In this document: positions 27,702-38,143 of the stretch, piece after piece
Position numbering within the stretch: the first letter of the stretch is position 1
Layout of the letters: each line of letters begins with the position of its first letter
NCBI GenBank assembly: GCA_030054095.1
Contig: JASGCO010000002.1
Location: 62,001-126,000, forward strand
Reading direction: 5' to 3'
Origin: Sediminibacterium sp.
GTDB taxonomy: Bacteria; Bacteroidota; Bacteroidia; B-17B0; Aurantibacillaceae
DNA: 64,000 nucleotides
Notes under the pieces: generated by a model
Databases searched by the model: none
Told to the model about the DNA's origin: nothing
Seen by the model: the letters and a program-made list of their open reading frames with translations, nothing else
Program-made: the position numbers and the translations under genes

Positions 27702-30700
27702 TTATTGGAAATTGATCCGCAAACTAAATCCTCCTGTGGCATTAGATGTTGGGAAAGATGCTGTTGTCTGAGGTTTATTTCTGATCCAGTCATAAAACAA
27801 CCGTATGTTTATATTTTGGGTAATATTGTAATCTGCGCTTGATCGTAAGGTAATAATGTCTGTTCCACCGGTAGGTGTACTGAATTCCTTCACGATGTTA
27901 CGGATAATACTCAAATTCCGGCGGTAACTAACATCTACTTTTATATTCAGATCGCTTTCCAGCGGTTTACCAAATATTTTAAACTTATTCATTTTCAAAC
28001 GTGGATAACGGTAACCCAAGCCAACAATATACTCCTGTCCTTTCGTCTCAATAATTTGCGGACCGGTTATATTCAATGTAATAGTTTTATCTCTCCGCAT
28101 TTCCGCATTGGCCTGCCAGCCGGTTTTTACAAACTGAAAATCAAATTTAAGGAGCGGTGAAAACGCTTCGGTTATTGTTACCGCATTAATGCTGTAATAC
28201 GGCACAAATATGTCATTATTTTGAACACCATTGATAACCAGTGCCGAATTAGGAGCACGGTTAACCTGCCCACCGGCACGATCACCAAAGAGAAGATTGT
28301 TTGAGAATCCACCTATATTATAGGTGCTGCGGTATCCATGCCGTATGGTTATACTCCGGAATGTTTTTTGAAGGGCTTTGATTTTACCTAAACCATCCCA
28401 GCTGATTGTCCAGTTAGGCATAGGAAAAGCAGGGAATGGATTTTTTGTACTATAGCCTTTAATTCGGCGACCTGTATAGGTATCATAAAACGTGCCAATG
28501 ATTACATCCTGCTGGTTAACGGAATAGCCGTCAATAAACGCTTTTCCGTTAACATCTTTCAACTCGCCTCTGGAATTAGGATTAGCAGATGCCAATTCAC
28601 GCGCGTAATCGAAACGACGCGATAGGAATTCGGTAAACAGGGCCGACTCTGCCCCCGTTCCCCGATCGGTAAACGACTTAAAGAATGAAAACGTGGTGAT
28701 ATTGAAATTTCCACTTTCCACAGGGCTTACCCCAAAATCGAATCGTTTATTGATGGTATCGTAAAGCATATATTCACTCAGACTTTTCGATTTTGTAAGA
28801 TTTCCATTTAGTTCTATCCGCAAACTACCATGTGGCTCTATGCTGGATCGGTAAGTAAGATTATTATTATATGTTTCTGTATATGGTGAGGTTTGGGTTG
28901 GCACGCGGGCCAGCCAACCGTTTTGAGCCGATCGCTGGCGGATGTTTTCATCGTGTAAGCCGGTAGTAAACAGAAAACCAGGCGCCATATTTTGCCGGAA
29001 ATCCATACCACCATATTGCGAGGTAGGTTTAAAATTTGGTAAAGCCTGCCCATTGGTTTGTTGCCAGGTGATGGAAACATTCTTAATCATCATAATCCCT
29101 TTGGCAATAAACGCCGCAATATCTTTGAATGATTCGTTCTTTTTAGGGTTAGTGCTATCCGTTAACGAGATACTGGATTTAGCGGCTTCCCTACTTACTT
29201 TACCACTTTTCTGCTGCCCTGAATTTACCCGTTTAAAATATGGGATTTTATTATACAACGTCAGCATATTAAAGTTAGCCGTAATATTATGACTATTGGT
29301 GTTCTGTATGGTATTTCCTATGGAATCGGCAGCGGCAAACGGACGACGCATCCAGGAATACGTTCCTCCGAAGCGGTACGTAAGCGTTGCAAAATCCAAT
29401 ACCGGTATTTTATTAATAGGGACGTTGTAATTAAGGTTCATGCTTTGGCGGTACGCAATGTTTGTTCCACCTTTCATCAGGTTATCAATTACAGAATCAC
29501 GCTGAGGCTCATAATTTTTGTCAACACGTCCAAATGGTTCCAGCACCCTTCCTTCATTATTGGCAGAATAATCGTACTTAAGATTCTTCGTGAGATCCCA
29601 ACGCAGATTATAATTGCGGTTAATGAGGAACTGTTTATTAAACTGGGCAAATGTAAGATCATTCACATTGCTGTAAAAGCTGGTTATATCACGGTTCTTT
29701 AACTCACTGAAATTGCGTGTTACATCTATCCCGGCACCAAAGCTATTAGGTAATAACTGTAAGTTGGCTTCTTTAACCAGAGTCATCCACTTATTATTCA
29801 GCAATTTTGATTTGGACTTGGCAAAAGGTTTAAATACCGGTGGCTTTTGAATATTAAACTGATAGGTAATATTTCCTCTGTATTGTTTATTGACACTATT
29901 CTCTATATTAACATTACGACGGTACATTTCATTATACGCATAGGTTACCGAGAAATTACTAACATCCCAAGGCATTGGCTTTGCCTTTTTCCGTTTTAAT
30001 CCGTCAATCCGCACATTGGTCAGATTAATCCCTTTCCGTTCAGTAAAATCGAGTCCATCGTTAATGATTTTACTTTTGATTTCATCGGAAATGTCATCCG
30101 ATTTCTTCACATCATTCATTCTTTGATCCGGATCTAAGGGGTTAAAGAAGGGGGTAATACGTGTTTGACCGTAGTTATAATAGACTGGAAGCGTTACTTT
30201 CCATTTTTGCGGGAAAAATTTACCGGCATTCAGATTGGTACTCAAATCCCAGTTAAACTGCGTTTCCTTACTTCTTTCATTAATCTTTTTCTCCACGCTT
30301 CCAAAAAACGGGGTACTGTATGTTCCGGCTAATGACACCTGCCCCAAATCAGCCAACTTAGCCTGCATCTGAGCGGTTGCAGCCCAGCCACCCTGATTAT
30401 TAAAATCTGTGAGGCGCAATTCATTAACCCAGACCTCGGCACAATGCGCCAAGCGTCCTTCGTCTTTAGGATTACGGATCCCCACCATGATCCCTTTTAC
30501 AGTTCCAAGATTAGGATTACCAACTACTGTAATCTTATAGCCTCCCGAAAAATTTTGCGTATAAGGTGTTGAAAGTGTATTCAGATTGGTAAAATAGCCA
30601 TACCGGGCATTACGGTTGGCTTTGGCCGAACTAAGATCTGAAAACTTAATATCAATTTCATTTGCTGGCGGCCATACCTGATTACGGCCATCATCACTGT

Positions 30701-33700
30701 TAGGATCGTAGGTTCCCTTTGGAGTTAACTGTAACGGAATCTCATACTCGTAATAGTTATTATTATAATCGCTTCCTACACGTACAAATACCGTAAGGTC
30801 ACCATTGTTTAACGGAATACCGCCCAATTGCTCACCGTGGACAAACATACGGATGTGTTCGAACATGCGGGTATCGAGTTCCATATTTTTAAAAATGGCG
30901 CGGCTGTCTCCATCTTTTAAATTACACACACGCATTTGCAATGCCTGCTCATTCAGTAATACCAGATTGGTGGTTTGAACATTTTGTTGTTGTTGTATGC
31001 CTGGTGGAATCACATAGTTAACGGGCGATTTACTGGAGTTTTCCTGAACACTTACAGCAGATACGTCAAAGCTGGTGCCGTCGTCATCTCCTTTAATATA
31101 TTCTCCGGGTTTGGTTAAATCAAACTGATAACGGCGCCAATCGCTCCGTACCAATTCAAAACGCGCTAACCGCAAAACTACCGGGCGACTAAAGCCTCTC
31201 ATATACACACGCATGAAACGAATGGAGTTGAATCCTTCGATATCGCCAATGGCACTTTCAAACTGATTAACCGGCACTTTAAACTGATACCATTTTACAG
31301 TTTTATTTATCCCGTCAATATTAGCCGTACCATCAAACGCGTCAACCAGATAATTGGTTCCTACCATTCCGGGCTTAATGTCCTGAGGTGTAATTTTAAT
31401 GCGGTATTGATAATAATTTTCTGTTTCACTCAGGGTATTATCCCTGTTTAAGTCTTCAATATTAGGAATAGTAGTAGCCACTGTAGGATAATTACCACTG
31501 TTTCCTAATGCCTTGTACTGATCTTCAGTAGGTGAGTTCCCTTGCGTATTATTATAAAGCCGGTAACGATCCAGTGTTTTCAATTGAGCGTTATCATAAT
31601 CGTCGCCCCTAAAAAAATGATAATCATCGGATGAAGGGTCGTTTAATAAATCCTGTACTGCTTTGGCCCCGCCATTAATTCCCGGAAACTGATTAACATC
31701 GTTAAGTATTTTCTGGAAAGCGGCCCTTTCAGCATCATTATCCATACCATCGTAGCCCACATCCTGTTTAGGGCGATCATTATTATCGGTACTAAACGCG
31801 TTGGCAATAGGCGGCAATGAAGGACTAATACCAACCAACGTTGTATCGTTCTGAAGTCCTTGCGTGATGGCACTTAATCCCCGTAAGCCATTTTCATAGG
31901 ACATTTTTCCATCCTTTATAACATCTTCGCTAACGTTACCCAGATTAATAAAAAGATCTCCACTTGGTAAACGGTTCTTATCAAATGCTGTATCGGTAGC
32001 AACATCGTAATCTTCATTATACGGATCCATCATCCAGAATTGGATGTATTCTATGTTGGCTGCCTGAAAATCATTTGTTTCCAAACGACGCATAATTCCA
32101 CCCCAGCGCGCTTGTGGATTCTTTAATAAGCCATTGGCATCCATACCTGCAGAATAGGCTGATGGCAGCACATCATAATTGTACGGTCCGCGTTGTGTTG
32201 GGTAATACGCCAGATCCAGAACCGGTAAAATATTCGGTTGTCCGTTCGGATTCCCTTTGCCCGGGAATAACTCCGTTTCAAGTACCTGACGCCAAAGATT
32301 ATTTGAAAAAATATTTTTATCGTAATACGATGGTGTTGTTCCTGACTGGCTACGGGTAAACATGGGGTCAATGGTGTACCAGTTTAAACGGGCGCGGTTA
32401 TTATTAGTAGAAACGGTGTTGGTTCCGGCTGCTTCGGGGAAAAGTGAGGGTTGCCCCTGAGGAATACTGGATAAAAACCAGGAGTTAGGATTACGCACAT
32501 CAATCAACGAAATAGAGCCTTCAAAATCATCAATGTATGAGTTTCCATCCCTACCTATCGCTTTGGCATTTCCAGGAAATAATTTGGCAAACTCACCCCG
32601 CGTGGTAATGCTGCTCATTTCTTTTGTGCTGATGAGTGGTAATTTATCAATCCAACGGGTCAGGAAAGGTAGTTCTGTTTTGTAGGTATAATCTATCCCG
32701 GCAATAATATTACTAACCGGTTCATCACCGATATTCACTTTTTGCGTAATAGGGCGTTCATTGTAACGCATAAAGGTTCCACCGAGTGTTAAATCGCGGT
32801 TTACTTTAAAATCGAAACGGTTGGCAATTAAACTTTTTTGCTGAATATTAAACAGTGAATTGCTTTCGACCGAAACTTTGATTTGTGAACCGGAATTCAA
32901 AATCCCTTCATTAATGATTTTTACACGTCCCAACGTATAATCAACCGTGTAATCTGTGTTCTCTGTCAAGGTAACACCATTGGCTGATACTACCACCGCT
33001 CCCTGAGGAATATTTAAGGCGTTCAGGGTAATTTCGGAACCCGAAGCAGAACGGTAACTTCCTTTAATCTTATACCTTGATTTTTCGGTAATGAACGAAG
33101 CCGCCACTTTGGTTGAGTCGTATAACTCCTGAAAAATATATTTATTAGCTGTAGGGAAGTCGTTGTTTTGATCGAACTTAGACTTTAATCCTGATCCAAA
33201 AGGTTCTACCATTGGCAGGTAAATCCTTCCATTCAAAGGATTAATGGTGTAATCCTTCAGAAAATCAAAAACCCCATCCGAGAAACGGTCTCCATTTACA
33301 CTTAGCTTATCACAATTTAAAACTCTTATTAATTGCAATCCGTTTACCGAACCATAAGGCAAATAGGGAATATCTACCCCGGTTTCAATATTGTTATAAT
33401 AAATGTCCAGTTTAAAATCCTGCGCATTCAGGTTATAAGCACCCAGGGTATAAACGTTTTTCATCATCAGGTCCCAGGTAGAATAACGGGTACTTACTAA
33501 CGAGCCTTTGAGTAACTTAACAACCAAGGCCTTTGTGTTATCGGGAAACTGATCGGAGAATTCACCTACCTGATAGGTTTTGCCACCAAAAGTATATTGA
33601 AATGAAACTGCCAATACCTGATCGTTGTTTATGGCCTGATTTAAGGAAATATAACCCAAACGTGGGTTTATGGTAAATTCGTTGGCATTTAACCGACGGG

Positions 33701-35135
33701 CATTACTGATAACATCAAAGTCGCGTGCCTGAAGCATGTAATCTTTAGATACATTGGCTATATTCTGTGCATATTGTGTAGATGCTAATGTGCCTTTCAC
33801 CTTGCTCCCATCTCTCTGAGCTGTAACTGTGATTAACCCGTTCACAGAGTTAGTTAAAATACTGTACAGGTTATTAGCGCCATTGGATGGAAAAACGCCA
33901 GCGCTATCTACCAAGGCATACTGACTTGGGATAACATTATTTTGAGGTAATTGAAGGGACTTCAGAGTGTGTGTTGAATCTTCCCCTAAATCGGAAAAAG
34001 CCGCAACGTTACGGGTTTGCTCCTGATTTCCGGTTTGGTTCAATACATATACCTCTACGCGCGTAATAACAACGGGCGAATTAATAACCGGAAGAGATGC
34101 CATCCATGTATCGTAATTATCACGGAAGTAGTGTGATAAAAAGTAGTGCTTATTAGCTTCGTAATTTTCTGCGTTTACCGAAAACTGTTGGGTTTGAGCT
34201 CCGCCCTGTACATTTACCTCCTGTTTTTTACCGCGTTGCTGCGACAAAACAGTGGTCATTCGTAAACGTCCAAATTGCAACTCCGTTTTAACACCAAATA
34301 AACTTTGGCTACCGGTAATAAGCGTACTGTTCAGTGGCAAAGTAACGTTACCGGCTTCTATTTTTTTGATGATTTCATCTTCGTAGCCAGTGTAATCCAT
34401 CTTCACCTGATTTTCCCAGTCGAAAGAAGCTTCGGTATTGTAATTCGTTGTGATTTTCAGTTTGTCCCCAATTTTACCAATCAGATTTAACTGAATCCGC
34501 ATATTAAAATCGAAATTGGTAACCTTTTGCTGACGTTGAGGAATAGCGGGATTCAGTGTTTTATTCCGGTTTAATCCAAAAATGAGTTCAGCTGTTCCCG
34601 TCGGGCGAATATCCACCGTGTTTCCACCAAATATCCGGTCAAATAGTTCACTGTTTACCTGTAATTTAGGCACCAATCCTTTTTTAGGCCGGTTATTCAA
34701 ATCATCAGCTGCTACTTTAGTCCGCCAGTAATCATGTACCGATTTGTTAAACATGTAATCGCGGTACTCTTTCAGTGACAGATAGGTTTCCGGACGATAA
34801 TCCATATCACCTATTTTTTGTTTCACATCATACGTTCCGTTTTCCGCGTTATATTCCGTAGTTGTTTTAATGTTAGACGGATCCTGTAAATAGAGTTTAT
34901 TATCCGGATTATATTGGGGGGGCTTCCCGTTATTATCTTTAAAATCGTAAGGCAGCGTAACCGGTTCCTTTACTTCGGGTGTATCGGGTGGTAATTCTCT
35001 GGGCGCTTCCAGCAATTCATACCGGTACGTTTCTCCATCAGCGCGTTCTTTGTCGCCACTTTTCAGCATTAATCCGGTTAATCCCGCTGTTACAGTTCCA
35101 ACAAGTACTACATTTATAAGTGCTCCGATTTTCAC
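27702..35135 (-). CDS. sprA: T9SS translocon / cell surface protein SprA
   Basis: Giant outer-membrane beta-barrel that forms the conduit of the type IX secretion system (and gliding motility apparatus where present). At 2,477 residues it matches the family size of about 2,400. It has an N-terminal hydrophobic signal or anchor and a proline-rich stretch. Long runs of alternating barrel strands and plug-like inserts follow, and the protein ends on an aromatic outer-membrane terminus (FSLRINFQ). The neighbours maeB-ruvA upstream and gcvH downstream reproduce the order known around sprA in flavobacteria. A run of seven C residues lies near codon 71. Numerous open frames on the opposite strand look like shadows. 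Confidence 0.97.
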   Translation of the reverse strand: MKIGALINVVLVGTVTAGLTGLMLKSGDKERADGETYRYELLEAPRELPPDTPEVKEPVTLPYDFKDNNGKPPQYNPDNKLYLQDPSNIKTTTEYNAENGTYDVKQKIGDMDYRPETYLSLKEYRDYMFNKSVHDYWRTKVAADDLNNRPKKGLVPKLQVNSELFDRIFGGNTVDIRPTGTAELIFGLNRNKTLNPAIPQRQQKVTNFDFNMRIQLNLIGKIGDKLKITTNYNTEASFDWENQVKMDYTGYEDEIIKKIEAGNVTLPLNSTLITGSQSLFGVKTELQFGRLRMTTVLSQQRGKKQEVNVQGGAQTQQFSVNAENYEANKHYFLSHYFRDNYDTWMASLPVINSPVVITRVEVYVLNQTGNQEQTRNVAAFSDLGEDSTHTLKSLQLPQNNVIPSQYALVDSAGVFPSNGANNLYSILTNSVNGLITVTAQRDGSKVKGTLASTQYAQNIANVSKDYMLQARDFDVISNARRLNANEFTINPRLGYISLNQAINNDQVLAVSFQYTFGGKTYQVGEFSDQFPDNTKALVVKLLKGSLVSTRYSTWDLMMKNVYTLGAYNLNAQDFKLDIYYNNIETGVDIPYLPYGSVNGLQLIRVLNCDKLSVNGDRFSDGVFDFLKDYTINPLNGRIYLPMVEPFGSGLKSKFDQNNDFPTANKYIFQELYDSTKVAASFITEKSRYKIKGSYRSASGSEITLNALNIPQGAVVVSANGVTLTENTDYTVDYTLGRVKIINEGILNSGSQIKVSVESNSLFNIQQKSLIANRFDFKVNRDLTLGGTFMRYNERPITQKVNIGDEPVSNIIAGIDYTYKTELPFLTRWIDKLPLISTKEMSSITTRGEFAKLFPGNAKAIGRDGNSYIDDFEGSISLIDVRNPNSWFLSSIPQGQPSLFPEAAGTNTVSTNNNRARLNWYTIDPMFTRSQSGTTPSYYDKNIFSNNLWRQVLETELFPGKGNPNGQPNILPVLDLAYYPTQRGPYNYDVLPSAYSAGMDANGLLKNPQARWGGIMRRLETNDFQAANIEYIQFWMMDPYNEDYDVATDTAFDKNRLPSGDLFINLGNVSEDVIKDGKMSYENGLRGLSAITQGLQNDTTLVGISPSLPPIANAFSTDNNDRPKQDVGYDGMDNDAERAAFQKILNDVNQFPGINGGAKAVQDLLNDPSSDDYHFFRGDDYDNAQLKTLDRYRLYNNTQGNSPTEDQYKALGNSGNYPTVATTIPNIEDLNRDNTLSETENYYQYRIKITPQDIKPGMVGTNYLVDAFDGTANIDGINKTVKWYQFKVPVNQFESAIGDIEGFNSIRFMRVYMRGFSRPVVLRLARFELVRSDWRRYQFDLTKPGEYIKGDDDGTSFDVSAVSVQENSSKSPVNYVIPPGIQQQQNVQTTNLVLLNEQALQMRVCNLKDGDSRAIFKNMELDTRMFEHIRMFVHGEQLGGIPLNNGDLTVFVRVGSDYNNNYYEYEIPLQLTPKGTYDPNSDDGRNQVWPPANEIDIKFSDLSSAKANRNARYGYFTNLNTLSTPYTQNFSGGYKITVVGNPNLGTVKGIMVGIRNPKDEGRLAHCAEVWVNELRLTDFNNQGGWAATAQMQAKLADLGQVSLAGTYSTPFFGSVEKKINERSKETQFNWDLSTNLNAGKFFPQKWKVTLPVYYNYGQTRITPFFNPLDPDQRMNDVKKSDDISDEIKSKIINDGLDFTERKGINLTNVRIDGLKRKKAKPMPWDVSNFSVTYAYNEMYRRNVNIENSVNKQYRGNITYQFNIQKPPVFKPFAKSKSKLLNNKWMTLVKEANLQLLPNSFGAGIDVTRNFSELKNRDITSFYSNVNDLTFAQFNKQFLINRNYNLRWDLTKNLKYDYSANNEGRVLEPFGRVDKNYEPQRDSVIDNLMKGGTNIAYRQSMNLNYNVPINKIPVLDFATLTYRFGGTYSWMRRPFAAADSIGNTIQNTNSHNITANFNMLTLYNKIPYFKRVNSGQQKSGKVSREAAKSSISLTDSTNPKKNESFKDIAAFIAKGIMMIKNVSITWQQTNGQALPNFKPTSQYGGMDFRQNMAPGFLFTTGLHDENIRQRSAQNGWLARVPTQTSPYTETYNNNLTYRSSIEPHGSLRIELNGNLTKSKSLSEYMLYDTINKRFDFGVSPVESGNFNITTFSFFKSFTDRGTGAESALFTEFLSRRFDYARELASANPNSRGELKDVNGKAFIDGYSVNQQDVIIGTFYDTYTGRRIKGYSTKNPFPAFPMPNWTISWDGLGKIKALQKTFRSITIRHGYRSTYNIGGFSNNLLFGDRAGGQVNRAPNSALVINGVQNNDIFVPYYSINAVTITEAFSPLLKFDFQFVKTGWQANAEMRRDKTITLNITGPQIIETKGQEYIVGLGYRYPRLKMNKFKIFGKPLESDLNIKVDVSYRRNLSIIRNIVKEFSTPTGGTDIITLRSSADYNITQNINIRLFYDWIRNKPQTTASFPTSNATGGFSLRINFQ

Positions 35136-35149
35136 GTTTTACTAATATC

Positions 35150-35749
35150 TTAAAAATTCTTTAATGCAGCTTTTATTAATTCATCCACTTTAGTGGTAGC
35201 AACCCCCTGTTGTTTTATAGCCTTCTCTATCGCCTTTTCAGCAGCAACTTTCGGGAAGCCCAACGTGATTAAAGCCAATAACGCCTCGTCTTTATTTTTA
35301 TTGTATGATGGCGTTATGATACTGGAAATGCCTCCTTCGTGACGCCCTAGTTTGCCTTTCAGATCAACTACAATACGCTGCGCTGTTTTTTCTCCGATTC
35401 CTTTAACACTTTTAAGCGCGGCTACATTTGCCGTATTAACCGCTCCCGCAATTTCAGAAGCACTCATACTACTTAACATTAACAAAGCACTGGCTCCCCC
35501 CACTCCACTCACACTGATTAGTTTACGAAATAGTTCCAGTTCTTCCTCGTCAGCAAAGCCATAGTATTTGGGATTATCATCACGGACATACACGCTCTCC
35601 ACAAAAAGCTGGGCTTCTGTTTGTTCCTGTAACTTTGTATATGTATTCAGGGAAATCAGCAACCCATAACCGATGCCATGGCTTTCGAGTACAATGTGTG
35701 CCGGCTGGCGACTGGTGATATGCCCTTTTATATAATGTATCAGCGACAT
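35150..35749 (-). CDS. ruvA: Holliday junction branch migration protein RuvA
   Basis: DNA-binding subunit that, with RuvB, drives branch migration of Holliday junctions. The 199-residue protein (from ATG 35749) has an N-terminal OB fold starting SLIHYIKGHI, two helix-hairpin-helix motifs (SVSGVGGASALLML and SVKGIGEKTAQRIV), and a C-terminal RuvB-binding domain. The frame extends to 35776 inside maeB, but the MSLIHY start is family-like and 4 bases from the maeB stop. ruvB is not in the window. Confidence 0.96.
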   Translation of the reverse strand: MSLIHYIKGHITSRQPAHIVLESHGIGYGLLISLNTYTKLQEQTEAQLFVESVYVRDDNPKYYGFADEEELELFRKLISVSGVGGASALLMLSSMSASEIAGAVNTANVAALKSVKGIGEKTAQRIVVDLKGKLGRHEGGISSIITPSYNKNKDEALLALITLGFPKVAAEKAIEKAIKQQGVATTKVDELIKAALKNF

Positions 35750-35753
35750 GGTA

Positions 35754-38021
35754 TTACTTCTTATTCTGCGCGTCAACTACCGCAATAATTATCATGTTCA
35801 CTATTTCACGAACACTACTACCCAATTGCAATACATGCACGGGCTTATTCAATCCGATTAATACAGGACCAATAGCTTCTGCGCCACCTAATTCCTGCAT
35901 TAATTTGTAAGCAATGTTTCCGGCTGCCAGATTCGGGAAAATAAATGTATTCACATCCTTATCTACCAGCGTACTGAATGGAAATTGTTCTTTTAATAAA
36001 CTATTATTGATTGCAAAATTGGCTTGTATATCACCATCCACTATAAGGCCCGGATAGTTATTATGGAGTATGCGAACCGCTTCACTTACTTTATCCGGCA
36101 CTTCACCACCGCTTGAACCAAAATTACTGTAACTCAACATCGCGATACGCGGCGTAATGTTAAATTGTTTTACCGCATTAGCTGTTAAAACTGCAATGTC
36201 CGCCAGTTCCTGCGAAGTAGGATCCGCATTCATGGTTGTATCAGCAAAAAAATACGGTCCTTTTTTGGTCATCATCATGTAAAGGCCCGCCACTCTGGAC
36301 ACGCCTGCCTGCACACCTATTACTTCCAATGCCGGTTTTATCGGTTGACCGTACTTACGGGTTAAACCACTAATCATCGCATCCGCCAAACCCGTTTCCA
36401 CCATCATGGCGCCGAAATAGTTACGTTCCCGCATTTGCTTACGGGCATCATACTGTGTGAGTCCGCGTCGCTGACGCTTTTTCCACAAAATATCGCCAAA
36501 TTCATTACGACTGCTTTCTTCTTCAATCAGCGGATCAATAATAGTCATATCCGACAGGTCAATATGATTTTCTGCGGCAATGGAATTTATTTTTTCACGA
36601 TTACCTAATAAGATTGGCTTCGCAATACCTTCATCACGCACTACCTGTGCCGCTTTCAGGATTTTATATGTATCCGCTTCTGCAAATACCACACGTTTGG
36701 GATTACTCTTGGCCTTATTGGCCAGACTCCGCATCAGTTTATTGTCTTTACCCAGACGGTTTTCCAGTTCCGCCTTATAAGCGTCCCAATCTGCTATTTT
36801 TCGCTGCGCAATGCCGCTATCTATCGCAGCCTTGGCAACCGCCGCCGACACCTCTGATATCAGGCGGTTATCAATTGGTTTAGGAATAATATAATCGGGG
36901 CCAAAACTAAGATTCTTTGAGCCATACGCCAGATTTACATAATCTGGAACATCCTGCTTGGCTAATTCCGCTATGGCTTTGGTGGCCGCCAGTTTCATGG
37001 CTTCATTTATTCCGGTAGCCCTCACATCCATTGCGCCTCTGAAAATAAACGGGAAACCGAGCACATTATTTACCTGATTAGGATGGTCACTACGGCCAGT
37101 AGCAACAATAATATCCGGACGAGAAGCAATCGCCTCTTCGTAGGAAATTTCAGGTGTTGGATTAGCTAACGCGAATACAATACAATTTTTTGCCATACCC
37201 TTCACCATGTCCTGATTCAGGATATTACCTTTTGACAATCCTACAAATACATCGGCACCTTTCATCCCCTCTTCCAGCGAAGCTATTTCTGTACGGTCAC
37301 TTGCAAAGAATTGTTTATACTGATCCAGATCGGTACGGTTTTTATGAATCAGGCCTTTGCTATCGAACATTAAAATGTTTTCTTTTTTAACACCAACAGC
37401 AATATACATTTTGGCGCAAGAAATAGCCGATGCCCCCGCTCCATTGATTACTAAACGTACCTCATCCAGTTTTTTACCAGATAACTCCACAGCGTTAATT
37501 AATCCGGCAGCTGAGATAATAGCGGTTCCGTGCTGATCATCATGCATTAACGGAATATTCAGTTCTTCCTTTAACCGGCGCTCTATCTCGAAACACTCCG
37601 GCGCTTTAATATCTTCCAGATTTATACCGCCAAATGTAGGAGCGATGTTCTTTACCGTTTTTACAAATTCATCAATATCCTTGGTATCAATTTCAATATC
37701 AAATACATCAATGTCTGCAAAAATTTTAAACAACAATCCTTTTCCTTCCATCACCGGTTTAGAAGCCAAAGCTCCTATGTCTCCCAATCCAAGAACCGCT
37801 GTTCCGTTAGATATTACGGCCACCAGATTGCCCTTGGCGGTATATTTGTAAACATCTTCCGGATTCTTCTCTATTTCTAAGCAAGGTTCCGCTACTCCCG
37901 GAGAATAAGCCAGTGTTAAATCGCGCTGCGTACTGTATGGTTTGGTTGGTATAACTTCAATTTTTCCCGGACGCCCCTGAGCATGGTAATCCAATGCGTC
38001 TTCTCTTCGAAATTTCGCCAT
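35754..38021 (-). CDS. maeB: NADP-dependent malic enzyme fused to phosphotransacetylase-like domain
   Basis: Oxidative decarboxylation of malate to pyruvate with NADPH. The 755-residue protein has an N-terminal malic enzyme (about 1-420) with AYSPGVAEPCLEI, HDDQHGTAIIS and the Rossmann segment VINGAGASAISCAKM. A C-terminal Pta-like domain (about 430-750) has lost transacetylase function in studied MaeB enzymes and acts in acetyl-CoA regulation and oligomerisation. It is the first gene of the maeB-ruvA-sprA string. Confidence 0.95.
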   Translation of the reverse strand: MAKFRREDALDYHAQGRPGKIEVIPTKPYSTQRDLTLAYSPGVAEPCLEIEKNPEDVYKYTAKGNLVAVISNGTAVLGLGDIGALASKPVMEGKGLLFKIFADIDVFDIEIDTKDIDEFVKTVKNIAPTFGGINLEDIKAPECFEIERRLKEELNIPLMHDDQHGTAIISAAGLINAVELSGKKLDEVRLVINGAGASAISCAKMYIAVGVKKENILMFDSKGLIHKNRTDLDQYKQFFASDRTEIASLEEGMKGADVFVGLSKGNILNQDMVKGMAKNCIVFALANPTPEISYEEAIASRPDIIVATGRSDHPNQVNNVLGFPFIFRGAMDVRATGINEAMKLAATKAIAELAKQDVPDYVNLAYGSKNLSFGPDYIIPKPIDNRLISEVSAAVAKAAIDSGIAQRKIADWDAYKAELENRLGKDNKLMRSLANKAKSNPKRVVFAEADTYKILKAAQVVRDEGIAKPILLGNREKINSIAAENHIDLSDMTIIDPLIEEESSRNEFGDILWKKRQRRGLTQYDARKQMRERNYFGAMMVETGLADAMISGLTRKYGQPIKPALEVIGVQAGVSRVAGLYMMMTKKGPYFFADTTMNADPTSQELADIAVLTANAVKQFNITPRIAMLSYSNFGSSGGEVPDKVSEAVRILHNNYPGLIVDGDIQANFAINNSLLKEQFPFSTLVDKDVNTFIFPNLAAGNIAYKLMQELGGAEAIGPVLIGLNKPVHVLQLGSSVREIVNMIIIAVVDAQNKK

Positions 38022-38143
38022 AATTTGTTTTTAAAGGATAGCGAAAGTACAAAAAATAAATGGTTTAAGATAATATTTGATTGAAGTTAAACGACTGATA
38101 ATCAACAAAATAATTTACACAATATTTTACCTTTTTCTACGTT

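Noticed and set aside
28942-29702. Two open frames of 116 and 137 codons on the plus strand within sprA
   Set aside because: Antisense to a strongly supported gene, with no family features or promoter; shadows of sprA codon use.
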